24,559 nucleotides of DNA, taken from positions 1 to 24,559 of the IMG/VR virus record IMGVR_UViG_3300002144_000177, one strand, 5' to 3'. Of this stretch, positions 1-5,711 are shown piece after piece. Numbering within the stretch: position 1 is the stretch's first letter; the number at the start of each line of letters is the position of its first letter. The notes under the pieces are model-generated. The model did not search any database. It was not told the origin of the DNA and saw nothing but the letters and a program-made list of their open reading frames with translations. The position numbers were made by a program, and so were the translations under genes. This stretch comes from a virus.

Positions 1-567
1 AAATTTGAAAATGCCATGGCGGCATATGATGCCCATGGTGAAGAGGGTTTAGCAAAAGCATTAGGTATGAGCCTTGACGAGTTTGACCAAGAACTTAACG
101 AATATGGAATGGAGCATGGATTACATGCTGACGATGACAGAGATACTATCATTCAGGGTATGGTTGAGCAGATGATCGATGATGAACATCAAATGGCAGA
201 TATGCGTAGACTGTCTGGACTTGAAGAAGCAGGCAAGCCAACTACTAATAGTAAACACAGTAGCGAAAGAGACTTAAAGCAATACGATCCGACACACGGA
301 CATTCTAAACCGGAAGGTGGCAATCCTGATGTATGCAAAGAATGTCACGGAGCAGGATGTACTCAATGTGATGACGGACAAGTAATTACTCCTAAACGCA
401 AAGACCCTAAAGTTGACGAAGCAGAAAACTCACCAGACGGTAACGTTGGTGCAGATGATGACGGAGCCAACGACAAATACAACCAAGATGCAGAGACAGT
501 GGCTGATCGTAAAAGCATACAAGAAGATGAAGATTTACTTGATATTATTAGAAGTATTAAACTTTAG
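1..567 (+). CDS. Acidic protein with DnaJ-like zinc knuckle (5' partial)
   Basis: The reading frame is open from base 1, and the first ATG (base 16) has no ribosome binding site before it, so this is probably the C-terminal part of a larger protein that begins outside the window. The visible part is very acidic and hydrophilic. Near its middle is a CxxCxGxGCxxC stretch (CKECHGAGCTQC), the same pattern as one repeat of the DnaJ cysteine-rich zinc domain, so it probably binds one zinc ion. The C-terminus (EDLLDIIRSIKL) looks like a short amphipathic helix. There are no membrane segments. The next gene starts 11 bases downstream behind a good ribosome binding site. I do not recognise the family. 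A structural, scaffold or head-core role is possible but unproven. Confidence 0.7.
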   Translation, partial: KFENAMAAYDAHGEEGLAKALGMSLDEFDQELNEYGMEHGLHADDDRDTIIQGMVEQMIDDEHQMADMRRLSGLEEAGKPTTNSKHSSERDLKQYDPTHGHSKPEGGNPDVCKECHGAGCTQCDDGQVITPKRKDPKVDEAENSPDGNVGADDDGANDKYNQDAETVADRKSIQEDEDLLDIIRSIKL

Positions 568-578
568 AGGAAAATAAA

Positions 579-1481
579 ATGAAAAAATATATATTATTAA
601 TTGTCGCATTTTTTGCGATTGGATTTGTAGGTTATGCTAATTATCTAACTTACACAGCCTATGAATCACCAACATTTAAACCTACGTTTGCTATTGATTA
701 CACAGATTGCGGAGAAATAAGTTTTCCATCCTCAGAAGGGTCAGTACAATTTGGAGATGCATCTACATCATGTGGTGGCAGAGTTGTCTCTAATGAAGGC
801 TATATTAACATTTCACAGATTCGTTTTACAGCAGACTTGAGCAATGTATCTGGTAACTTTGTTACTAGTACTTTTTATATGGTAAACAATCCAAACAATC
901 CTAGTTTAAAACCTGTCCATGACAACTATTGTGATGCTGGCGGAAACAATCCAAGTTGGAACTGCCAAGAAGTTGACTTCTTTGAAGTAAACAACAACGT
1001 AGTCTTTCAACACACAATGCATATTGGTGACGGTAGTTCATCTGCTCCACAAAACTTTCAGTTAAGTTATTCAACAACAGACAATCAATGTTTTGAAAAC
1101 TTGACTCCTTCTGAAGGTCTAGTATCATGGAACGGTATTGACATCAAACAACCTGTAGACTTTGTAGTTGACTTAGATGATTCAGGCATGACTATAACTG
1201 TTAAGCAAGGATCAATATCAACTGTTGTATACACAATGGGTCAAGGCTTTCCAGGAACAGATATCTTCACAGATGATCAAATCAAACGTTGGGCAGAAGG
1301 TAGAGCCCAAGGCTATTGGTTAAACTTAAGTCGTTGGCAAGATGCTAAAGATCCTTGGTCTCCTGGTTCAAAACAAAACTTATATGATTGGAGTTGTCCA
1401 TGGGGTAACGTTTGTAAAGCAACAGAAGCAGACTACTTCAAAGTATACGATGTTGAAGTAGACGCAGACAGCACATTATAA
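579..1481 (+). CDS. Membrane-anchored or exported glycosidase-like protein (clan GH-B-like ExDxxE motif)
   Basis: A 300-residue protein with an N-terminal hydrophobic segment (about residues 4-20) after MKK, either a signal peptide ending near GYA or a membrane anchor. The rest is polar, rich in Asn, Ser and Thr, and beta-like, with several cysteines that could form disulphides outside the cytoplasm. Residues 131-136 are EVDFFE, followed by His145 and His148. The spacing E-x-D-x-x-E then His is that of the catalytic strand of the GH16 and GH7 glycoside hydrolases (clan GH-B, jelly-roll fold), where the two Glu are nucleophile and acid/base. Length is in the GH16 range. The start has a clear AGAGGAAA site 8 bases upstream. 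Neighbours are a small membrane protein, a lipoprotein and a cysteine peptidase, which suggests envelope or polysaccharide degradation. The enzyme assignment rests on this one motif region and is tentative. Confidence 0.75.
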   Translation: MKKYILLIVAFFAIGFVGYANYLTYTAYESPTFKPTFAIDYTDCGEISFPSSEGSVQFGDASTSCGGRVVSNEGYINISQIRFTADLSNVSGNFVTSTFYMVNNPNNPSLKPVHDNYCDAGGNNPSWNCQEVDFFEVNNNVVFQHTMHIGDGSSSAPQNFQLSYSTTDNQCFENLTPSEGLVSWNGIDIKQPVDFVVDLDDSGMTITVKQGSISTVVYTMGQGFPGTDIFTDDQIKRWAEGRAQGYWLNLSRWQDAKDPWSPGSKQNLYDWSCPWGNVCKATEADYFKVYDVEVDADSTL

Positions 1482-1495
1482 TTAGAGGAAATATC

Positions 1496-1696
1496 ATGGA
1501 TAAGATTTTAGGGATTTTTAGTTTCATTAAAGGTTGGATCAGTGCAAGATTAAAAGAAAGAACATCTTGGGATGGAGCCGCCCTCATTGCAGCCGGAGTT
1601 TGTTTTCTAATGTTTAAGGGTATTGCAACTCTAGTTGCTTATGCCGCTATCGCATATGGAGCATGGACACTATGGAAAGAAGAATACAAAAACTAG
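1496..1696 (+). CDS. Small membrane protein, holin-like candidate
   Basis: A 66-residue protein with a short amphipathic, basic N-terminus, then a hydrophobic stretch from about residue 28 to 60 (GAALIAAGVCFLMFKG and ATLVAYAAIAYGAWTLW). It is broken by one Lys-Gly, so it could form two membrane segments in a hairpin. The C-terminus is charged (KEEYKN). The start has a strong GAGGAA site 6 bases upstream. The end overlaps the lipoprotein gene that follows, so the two are translationally linked. Size and topology fit a small phage holin, and the neighbouring lipoprotein and peptidase make a lysis role plausible, but no family-specific motif proves it. From memory, small proteins of this kind occur in other marine T4-like phages without an assigned function. 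Confidence 0.75.
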   Translation: MDKILGIFSFIKGWISARLKERTSWDGAALIAAGVCFLMFKGIATLVAYAAIAYGAWTLWKEEYKN

Positions 1697-1863
1697 TCGG
1701 TCTATTCGCAATATGCTTTTTAGTTAGTTGCGCCACTGTTGAAGACACAGGACCTACAGAGATGACTGGGGAACCAGTCAACATTGCTCTGAAAGGTCAA
1801 AAAGAAATGTGTGAACGTGAACCTGAATCAATACTTTGCAAAGAGGAAGAAGTAGATGAGTAA
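1672..1863 (+). CDS. Small lipoprotein (outer spanin-like candidate)
   Basis: The frame also has an ATG at 1663, but the start at 1672 (MERRIQK) is preferred: TGGAG at 1657-1661 lies 10 bases before it and only 1 base before the other. The resulting 63-residue protein has a textbook lipoprotein signal: Arg-Arg and Lys, a hydrophobic core, then LVSC with Cys20 as the lipidated residue. The mature part is short, acidic and hydrophilic with two more cysteines. It overlaps the end of the preceding membrane-protein gene by 25 bases, and its stop lies within the start of the next gene. Small outer-membrane lipoproteins nested with membrane-protein genes are typical of phage spanins (Rz1), but the preceding protein lacks a periplasmic coiled coil. 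Spanin is therefore only one option; a surface or exclusion lipoprotein is another. Confidence 0.7.
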   Translation: MERRIQKLVGLFAICFLVSCATVEDTGPTEMTGEPVNIALKGQKEMCEREPESILCKEEEVDE

Positions 1864-2254
1864 GGATATCGCTAAAAAAGTACACGCATTAGTCGAAAGC
1901 AAATTCACATATATACACGATGACAAACAATACATGCAGGCCGAACACTGGACTAGTCATGCTGATAAAGTATTAGCCGGAGAAGACTTCAGTGATGATT
2001 GCGATGGGTTTGCTAACACTTGTGCAGAACTATTAATCAAAGAAGGCATCGACAGAAAAGATGTGTCTGTGATATACTGTGTGACGGAAGAAGGTGAAGA
2101 TCATTTAGTATGCGGTGTCGCTGTTGACGGCAAAACTTACATATTAGAAAACAGATACGATAATCCGTATGACTGGAAAGACAAGCCTAGATATGATTTT
2201 AAATACTTTATGAAGTTTGATGATCCAGGACAATGGTTTAAAGTAACTAACTAA
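1856..2254 (+). CDS. Transglutaminase-like cysteine peptidase (BTLCP-like)
   Basis: A 132-residue protein with the layout of bacterial transglutaminase-like cysteine proteinases (the family that includes LapG). A catalytic cysteine sits in SDDCDGFANT (Cys49), a histidine in EDHLVCGV (His83), and the third site falls in ILENRYDNP, where the family usually has Asp and this protein has Glu98/Asn99. There is no signal peptide, so it would act in the cytoplasm or be released through a holin-type lesion. It overlaps the lipoprotein gene by 8 bases. Possible substrates are peptidoglycan peptides during lysis or a host or phage protein to be trimmed; the sequence cannot decide. The cysteine and histidine motifs make the fold assignment fairly firm, the biological role weak. 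Confidence 0.8.
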   Translation: MSKDIAKKVHALVESKFTYIHDDKQYMQAEHWTSHADKVLAGEDFSDDCDGFANTCAELLIKEGIDRKDVSVIYCVTEEGEDHLVCGVAVDGKTYILENRYDNPYDWKDKPRYDFKYFMKFDDPGQWFKVTN

Positions 2255-2271
2255 ATAATTGAGAATAAGAA

Positions 2272-3351
2272 ATGGAAATAAAAATAGTTGACAGCACACC
2301 TCGTGATGTTCGGTTATTTGAAGGCGTTGATTATCCTGCAAAATTAAATCCCACAGACATAGTAGAAATTTTCCAAACTCCCTTAACTGGTACATATAAT
2401 TGGGACTACACAGTCCAAGACAATCGCATTAGAAAACTTTATGAATTAGGCAAACAGTTAAACTGGAATGCTGAAGTTGATGTTGATTGGACACCAGAGT
2501 TCAAAGGCATTGGTGAAGATGCATTTAATTTTGAAGACAACCAATGGAATGAACATCCTGAATACAAAACTTGGGATAAAGCAAAACGATTAGATTTTTT
2601 AACAGACTTAAATGCTTGGGCTATTAGTCAGTTTCTACACGGAGAACAAGGTGCTTTATTAGTGGCAAGTCAACTCACAAGTTGTGCGCCTACATTTAAT
2701 GCTAAACTGTATGCGGCTAGTCAAACATTTGATGAAGCAAGACATGTAGAAGCATTCAACAAATATCTACAAACCAGACTTAAAAAGAGTTGGCCTATAG
2801 GCACAGCATTAAAAGGCTTACTGGATAAAATACTCACAGACCCTAGATGGGATTTAAAGTTTATTGGTATGCAAGTTGTTATAGAAGGACTGGCACTTGC
2901 GGCCTTTCAGGCAAGTAGAGAAGCAAGTAGTGATCCTGTATACCGTCAAATGGTTGAATACATTATCAGAGACGAAGCAAGACATGTAACATTTGGTATA
3001 AATTACTTAACAGAATATGTACAAACATTAAGTGAAGAAGATCAATTGGACAGAGCAAAATTTGCCTTAGAGGCATGTACTGTAAGCAGAAATAGATTAA
3101 GAGCATATGATGTTTGGGAAAAATATGGTATGGATTTAGAGTTTACAGACGAATATCAAAAAACAAATATATTTCAAACACAATTCCAAGATGTATTATT
3201 CAGTAGAATAATGCCTAACCTCAAAAAGATAGGACTCCTCAGAGAAGAACTCATACCAGAATATGAGAAACTGGGTGTGATGAGTTACGCCGATGGTGAC
3301 TCAGATTACGAAACCAGTTGGGAAGAACTATCAAAACCACTAAAAACATAA
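2272..3351 (+). CDS. Ferritin-like di-iron oxidase (R2-like)
   Basis: A 359-residue helical protein with the complete di-iron signature of the ferritin-like / R2 superfamily: Glu125 (HGEQGALL), Glu155 and His158 (DEARHVEAF), Glu205 (VIEGLALA), then Glu235 and His238 (DEARHVTFG). The two ExxH pairs come from two helix pairs and would hold two metal ions. The first ligand is Glu rather than the Asp usual in ribonucleotide reductase NrdB. Together with the length and the absence of a recognisable NrdB C-terminal tail, this points to an R2-like oxidase or oxygenase rather than a reductase subunit. No large reductase subunit is present in the window. The substrate is unknown. It is followed one base later by the bL33-like gene, so the two are co-transcribed. 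It is a likely auxiliary metabolic gene. Confidence 0.85.
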   Translation: MEIKIVDSTPRDVRLFEGVDYPAKLNPTDIVEIFQTPLTGTYNWDYTVQDNRIRKLYELGKQLNWNAEVDVDWTPEFKGIGEDAFNFEDNQWNEHPEYKTWDKAKRLDFLTDLNAWAISQFLHGEQGALLVASQLTSCAPTFNAKLYAASQTFDEARHVEAFNKYLQTRLKKSWPIGTALKGLLDKILTDPRWDLKFIGMQVVIEGLALAAFQASREASSDPVYRQMVEYIIRDEARHVTFGINYLTEYVQTLSEEDQLDRAKFALEACTVSRNRLRAYDVWEKYGMDLEFTDEYQKTNIFQTQFQDVLFSRIMPNLKKIGLLREELIPEYEKLGVMSYADGDSDYETSWEELSKPLKT

Positions 3352-3352
3352 T

Positions 3353-3559
3353 ATGGCAAAAGATAGTAAAAAGAAACAAAGTAAAGTTTACATGATACCA
3401 GAAGGTGAGACGAGAGATCATCACACCTATCATTATACAGTAGTTAAAACAAAAACACTTACTATAGAAAATAGAAAGTTAAAATTTAAAAAGTATAACC
3501 CAGTCAAAAGAAAGCATGAGTGGTTTATCGAGGCAAAGTTGCCACCACATTCCAAATAA
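3353..3559 (+). CDS. rpmG: bL33-like ribosomal protein
   Basis: A 68-residue, strongly basic protein. Its second half (RKLKFKKYNPVKRKHEWFIE then AKL) aligns position by position with the C-terminal half of bacterial ribosomal protein bL33, whose core is KLxLKKxDPVxRxHxxYKEAK. The shared residues are KL, KK, aromatic, PV, R, H, aromatic and EAK. The N-terminus MAKDSKKK also resembles bL33, and HYTVVKTKT sits where bL33 has FYTTTKNKR. It is about 13 residues longer than the usual 50-55. There is no zinc CxxC pair, so it would be the cysteine-free type. It starts one base after the di-iron oxidase stop with no Shine-Dalgarno, implying translational coupling. It would enter the host 50S subunit during infection. 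Symbol given by similarity. Confidence 0.72.
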   Translation: MAKDSKKKQSKVYMIPEGETRDHHTYHYTVVKTKTLTIENRKLKFKKYNPVKRKHEWFIEAKLPPHSK

Positions 3560-3563
3560 TTAC

Positions 3564-3668
3564 TTACTCAACGTCATTCAAAGGATTTTCTAAGATCGTT
3601 TGAATTCTTTCTTCTAATTCTTTTCTCTCTGATGTCTGAGTCCATTTTGTTAATGACATTCTTGTCAT
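3564..3668 (-). CDS. Short minus-strand ORF, 34 residues, uncertain
   Basis: On the minus strand downstream of the 112-residue gene is a 34-residue frame beginning MTRMSLTKWTQTSERK and ending in a helical acidic stretch (LEERIQTILENPLNDVE). It ends only 4 bases from the stop of the convergent bL33-like gene. The composition looks protein-like. A competing frame starts at 3684 (MTESINDK..., 36 residues, stop at 3574-3576) directly after the upstream stop and has a better ribosome binding site (AGAAGA), but its sequence is a less natural charged string. At most one of the two is likely real. No function can be given. Confidence 0.35.
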   Translation of the reverse strand: MTRMSLTKWTQTSERKELEERIQTILENPLNDVE

Positions 3669-3686
3669 TGATTGATTCTGTCATTA

Positions 3687-4025
3687 TTACTTGTCTTCTG
3701 GATGTGGATGTCCTTTCGTATGTTGATCAAACTCTTCCTGAATTTTAGCTATTTCCTTTTGGATGTATGCAATGTTTAAATCTTGGACAGCATCATCGGG
3801 TAAAGCACCTAACTCTCCCCTAGGCCATAAGATCCTAAACTCTGAATTAATCTCTACAGAATCTTGCATTCTAACTGTGTCTAATTGTAATTGAGCGATC
3901 TGTCCAGTCAGTGTAAAATATACACCTGCTATAGACAATATACCAATCAGTATTCCTGTTAAACTTTTTATATCTATTGTTAGTTGACTCCTGTCGTTCA
4001 ACGCCATTGGTTTTTCTGTTGCCAT
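3687..4025 (-). CDS. Membrane-anchored coiled-coil protein (minus strand)
   Basis: A 112-residue protein with a polar N-terminus, one transmembrane segment at about residues 22-42 (SLTGILIGILSIAGVYFTLT), and then a long, mostly helical, charged tail. The tail contains the motif FRILWPRGELGALPDD and ends in a His-rich, acidic tip. This would place an N-in anchor with the coiled coil in the periplasm. The start has a good AAAGGAAAA site. From memory, similar proteins with an FRxxWPRGELG motif recur in marine T4-like phages without known function. The topology would also suit an inner-membrane spanin. It is one of two genes transcribed against the rest of the window. A CATAAATA late-type box faces it at 4201-4208, about 175 bases upstream. 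Confidence 0.8.
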   Translation of the reverse strand: MATEKPMALNDRSQLTIDIKSLTGILIGILSIAGVYFTLTGQIAQLQLDTVRMQDSVEINSEFRILWPRGELGALPDDAVQDLNIAYIQKEIAKIQEEFDQHTKGHPHPEDK

Positions 4026-4200
4026 TTTTATTTTCCTTTATCGTATTGAATATTAACCATTTTTTGTAACTTCACTAAAAATGTTTTGACTATACATTCC
4101 CGCAATAAATAGTAGTGTAAATGCAATCTTTGATCGCTGTATGTGTTGTAAAAACATGATATATGGTCCCCCAGGGATTATTTAATATAGTTCGCACTGG

Positions 4201-4208
4201 TATTTATG
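4201..4208 (-). promoter_or_regulatory. Late-type promoter box, minus strand (candidate)
   Basis: Read on the minus strand this is CATAAATA, one base from the T4 late promoter TATAAATA and a fit to the NATAAATA form reported for T4-like cyanophages. It points toward the minus-strand coiled-coil gene whose ATG is about 175 bases away. The match is only eight bases in AT-rich DNA, so chance is possible. Confidence 0.3.
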
Positions 4209-4292
4209 ACTTTGGGCCCAAAGATTACTGTCTGTATTCGTTGCGGTCAACGGTTGTATTTGCACTTTTAAGTTTTTATTCTTTTGGGTACA

Positions 4293-4305
4293 TTAGTGAT
4301 AAATA
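4293..4305 (+). promoter_or_regulatory. Late-type promoter box upstream of gp32
   Basis: The 13-mer TTAGTGATAAATA contains GATAAATA, close to the T4-family late promoter TATAAATA. Exactly the same 13-mer occurs at 20348-20360 in front of the probable virion gene. Here it sits just upstream of the sigma70-type promoter of gp32, so gp32 may be transcribed both early or middle and late, as a protein needed throughout replication would be. Confidence 0.5.
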
Positions 4306-4309
4306 CTTA

Positions 4310-4337
4310 TTGACATAGGACTATATTAGTGTATAAT
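4310..4337 (+). promoter_or_regulatory. Consensus sigma70 promoter of gp32
   Basis: TTGACA at 4310-4315 and TATAAT at 4332-4337 are separated by 16 bases; both hexamers are perfect. The expected transcription start near 4344 gives a leader of about 104 bases before the gp32 ATG. The strength of the match implies direct use of host RNA polymerase with its housekeeping sigma factor. Confidence 0.8.
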
Positions 4338-4380
4338 AGAGTCATGTGTTAGAAAATTGTTTTTAACAAAAACTACACAA

Positions 4381-4440
4381 GTGAGACTTCGGTCTTGCGA
4401 CAACTAAACTAAAGCTAAAATTAAAGCATATTATAGGAGA
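4381..4440 (+). promoter_or_regulatory. gp32 mRNA leader: UUCG hairpin, A-rich tract and RBS (candidate autoregulatory operator)
   Basis: GTGAGAC (4381-4387) and GTCTTGC (4392-4398) form a seven-pair stem, with two G-U pairs, around a UUCG loop closed by C-G, the extra-stable tetraloop known from T4 messages. It is followed by an almost unstructured A-rich run (4401-4434, with repeated CTAAA / TTAAA units) and the ribosome binding site AGGAGA at 4435-4440, 7 bases before the ATG. In T4, Gp32 represses its own translation by binding from a folded element into an unstructured AU-rich tract covering the ribosome site. This leader has the same order of parts. I could not demonstrate a pseudoknot. 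Confidence 0.5.
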
Positions 4441-4447
4441 AAACATT

Positions 4448-5410
4448 ATGACAAGTCTAGCTGACATCCGTGCCAAACTCGCGGCACAAGATAAACCCCA
4501 AGGGAATTCATACCCACAATCTGACGGAGCGATCTATCCTCATTGGAAAATGGACGAAGGTGCATTAGCATCTCTACGTTTCTTACCCGATGCTGATACA
4601 GCAAACTCGTTCTTCTGGATTGAACGACAAATCATCAAACTACCATTCAATGGTGTTAAAGGTGATATAAACTCTAAACAAGTGACTGTTCAAGTTCCTT
4701 GCGTAGAGATGTTTGGTGAGAATTGTCCTGTACTGGCAGAAGTTCGTCCTTGGTACAAAGACGAATCTCTGAAAGAAATGGCAAACAAATATTGGAAGAA
4801 GCGTTCTTACATCTTTCAAGGCTTTGTACGTCAAAACCCTATCGGGGATGATCAAACTCCTGCGAATCCAATTCGTAGATTTGTTATATCACCTCAAATC
4901 TTCACTCTTATCAAAGCATCATTAATGGATCCTGAGATGGAAGAGTTGCCAACTGATTACATGCGTGGTCTTGATTTCAATATTAAGAAAACGACTAAAG
5001 GTCAGTATGCTGATTACTCGACATCTAACTGGTCTCGTAAAGAATCTGCATTGACTGAAGTAGAACAAGCGTCTATTGAAGCACATGGTCTATTCAATCT
5101 AGCAGACTTCTTACCCAAGAAGCCAAGTGAAGCAGAACTGCGTGTTATTAAAGAAATGTTCGAAGCATCTGTTGATGGTCGTCCATACGATAATGACAAG
5201 TGGGGAGCATACTATCGTCCATACGGACTTCAAGCACCAGAGGGCACCACTCCAGAAGTAACTACAGTAGCAACTCCAGTAGTTGCAACTGTATCGACAC
5301 CTCAGGTAGAAGAAGCTCCAGCTGTAGTGGCTCCTGCTAATTCAGGTACAACTAGCGATAAAGCACAGGACATTCTAGCAATGATTCGTGCAAGGCAAAG
5401 TAATAGCTAG
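4448..5410 (+). CDS. 32: Single-stranded DNA-binding protein Gp32
   Basis: A 320-residue protein matching the marine T4-like Gp32 pattern: a short basic N-terminus (LADIRAKLAAQ), a core with FFWIERQIIKLPFNGVKG, VQVPCVEMFGENCPVL, KYWKKRSYIFQGFV, NPIRRFVISPQIF and DYSTSNWSRKE, and a low-complexity C-terminal tail rich in Pro, Ala, Thr and Val ending in a short conserved-looking helix (AQDILAMIRARQ). It coats ssDNA and organises UvsX, UvsY, Gp41 and Gp61 at forks. T4 Gp32 binds zinc through His and three Cys; here Cys85 and Cys93 are visible but the position matching the last Cys is Leu96, so the zinc site is altered or absent. It has its own promoter, a structured leader and a terminator. Confidence 0.93.
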   Translation: MTSLADIRAKLAAQDKPQGNSYPQSDGAIYPHWKMDEGALASLRFLPDADTANSFFWIERQIIKLPFNGVKGDINSKQVTVQVPCVEMFGENCPVLAEVRPWYKDESLKEMANKYWKKRSYIFQGFVRQNPIGDDQTPANPIRRFVISPQIFTLIKASLMDPEMEELPTDYMRGLDFNIKKTTKGQYADYSTSNWSRKESALTEVEQASIEAHGLFNLADFLPKKPSEAELRVIKEMFEASVDGRPYDNDKWGAYYRPYGLQAPEGTTPEVTTVATPVVATVSTPQVEEAPAVVAPANSGTTSDKAQDILAMIRARQSNS

Positions 5411-5420
5411 TGTTAGGTAA

Positions 5421-5450
5421 AGGGAGAGTGTTTATCACTCTCCCTATTTT
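5421..5450 (+). terminator. Rho-independent terminator after gp32
   Basis: A perfect inverted repeat GGGAGAGTG / CACTCTCCC (5422-5430 and 5436-5444) with a TTTAT loop, extended by one A-T pair, is followed by TATTTT. It lies 11 bases after the gp32 stop and would isolate gp32 as a single-gene transcript with some read-through into uvsX. Confidence 0.85.
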
Positions 5451-5465
5451 GATAGGAGAATTATA

Positions 5466-5702
5466 ATGACCTTACCAACAGAAAGGTATAGAGCCCTCAA
5501 ACAGGGTACTAAATTATTAGAAGAACTATGTGATCCAGGTAAAACGCCTCGTGTTCCTAGTCTCATTAGAGACAGAGCAAGAAGCATTCTTAGGCACTTC
5601 CCTCATGATTTTGATATAGATCAAATCGCAGAGACTTGCCCAGAATTGCTTGACAAACCTTCTAATTCTGATAGACTCGTTAACAAACAATCAAACAGAT
5701 AG
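5466..5702 (+). CDS. BPSL0761-like small protein
   Basis: A 78-residue protein starting MTLPTERYRALKQG, with the pattern ER.RAL...L..LC......PRVP..IR..AR..LRHFP. This resembles small proteins annotated BPSL0761 family in bacteria and phages, whose function is unknown. It is helical, with a basic middle and no membrane segment. The start has an AGGAGA site at the usual distance. It lies between the gp32 terminator and uvsX, with AGGAGA for uvsX directly after its stop, so the two are co-transcribed. A role in recombination or replication is only inferred from position. The family match is from memory. Confidence 0.75.
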   Translation: MTLPTERYRALKQGTKLLEELCDPGKTPRVPSLIRDRARSILRHFPHDFDIDQIAETCPELLDKPSNSDRLVNKQSNR

Positions 5703-5711
5703 GAGAACATT

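Larger units (their letters stand above)
4026..4447. promoter_or_regulatory. 422-base divergent intergenic regulatory region
   Basis: This is the longest stretch without a gene. It separates the minus-strand coiled-coil gene from gp32. Apart from the gp32 promoters and leader listed separately, it holds an AATAAATA box at 4104-4111 (plus), a CATAAATA box at 4201-4208 (minus), a perfect 14-base palindrome CTTTGGGCCCAAAG at about 4210-4223, and a small CGTTG-CGGT-CAACG hairpin at 4239-4252. A weaker TCCC-CCA-GGGA hairpin lies near 4150-4165. No ORF longer than about 12 codons was found. Nothing here proves a structural RNA or an origin, but the density of inverted repeats is higher than elsewhere in the window. 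Confidence 0.6.

Noticed and set aside
2272-3351. Calling the di-iron protein ribonucleotide reductase NrdB
   Set aside because: The first metal ligand is Glu not Asp, no NrdB C-terminal tail is recognisable and no large subunit is nearby.
3574-3684. Alternative 36-residue minus-strand frame MTESINDK...
   Set aside because: It has the better ribosome site, but the translation is an implausible run of charged residues and it overlaps the more protein-like 34-residue frame; kept only as an alternative.
4130-4280. Possible tRNA or structured RNA (GTTCG and several short stems)
   Set aside because: The stems do not combine into a cloverleaf, no acceptor pairing or anticodon arm could be drawn, and the GTTCG is not in a T-arm context.
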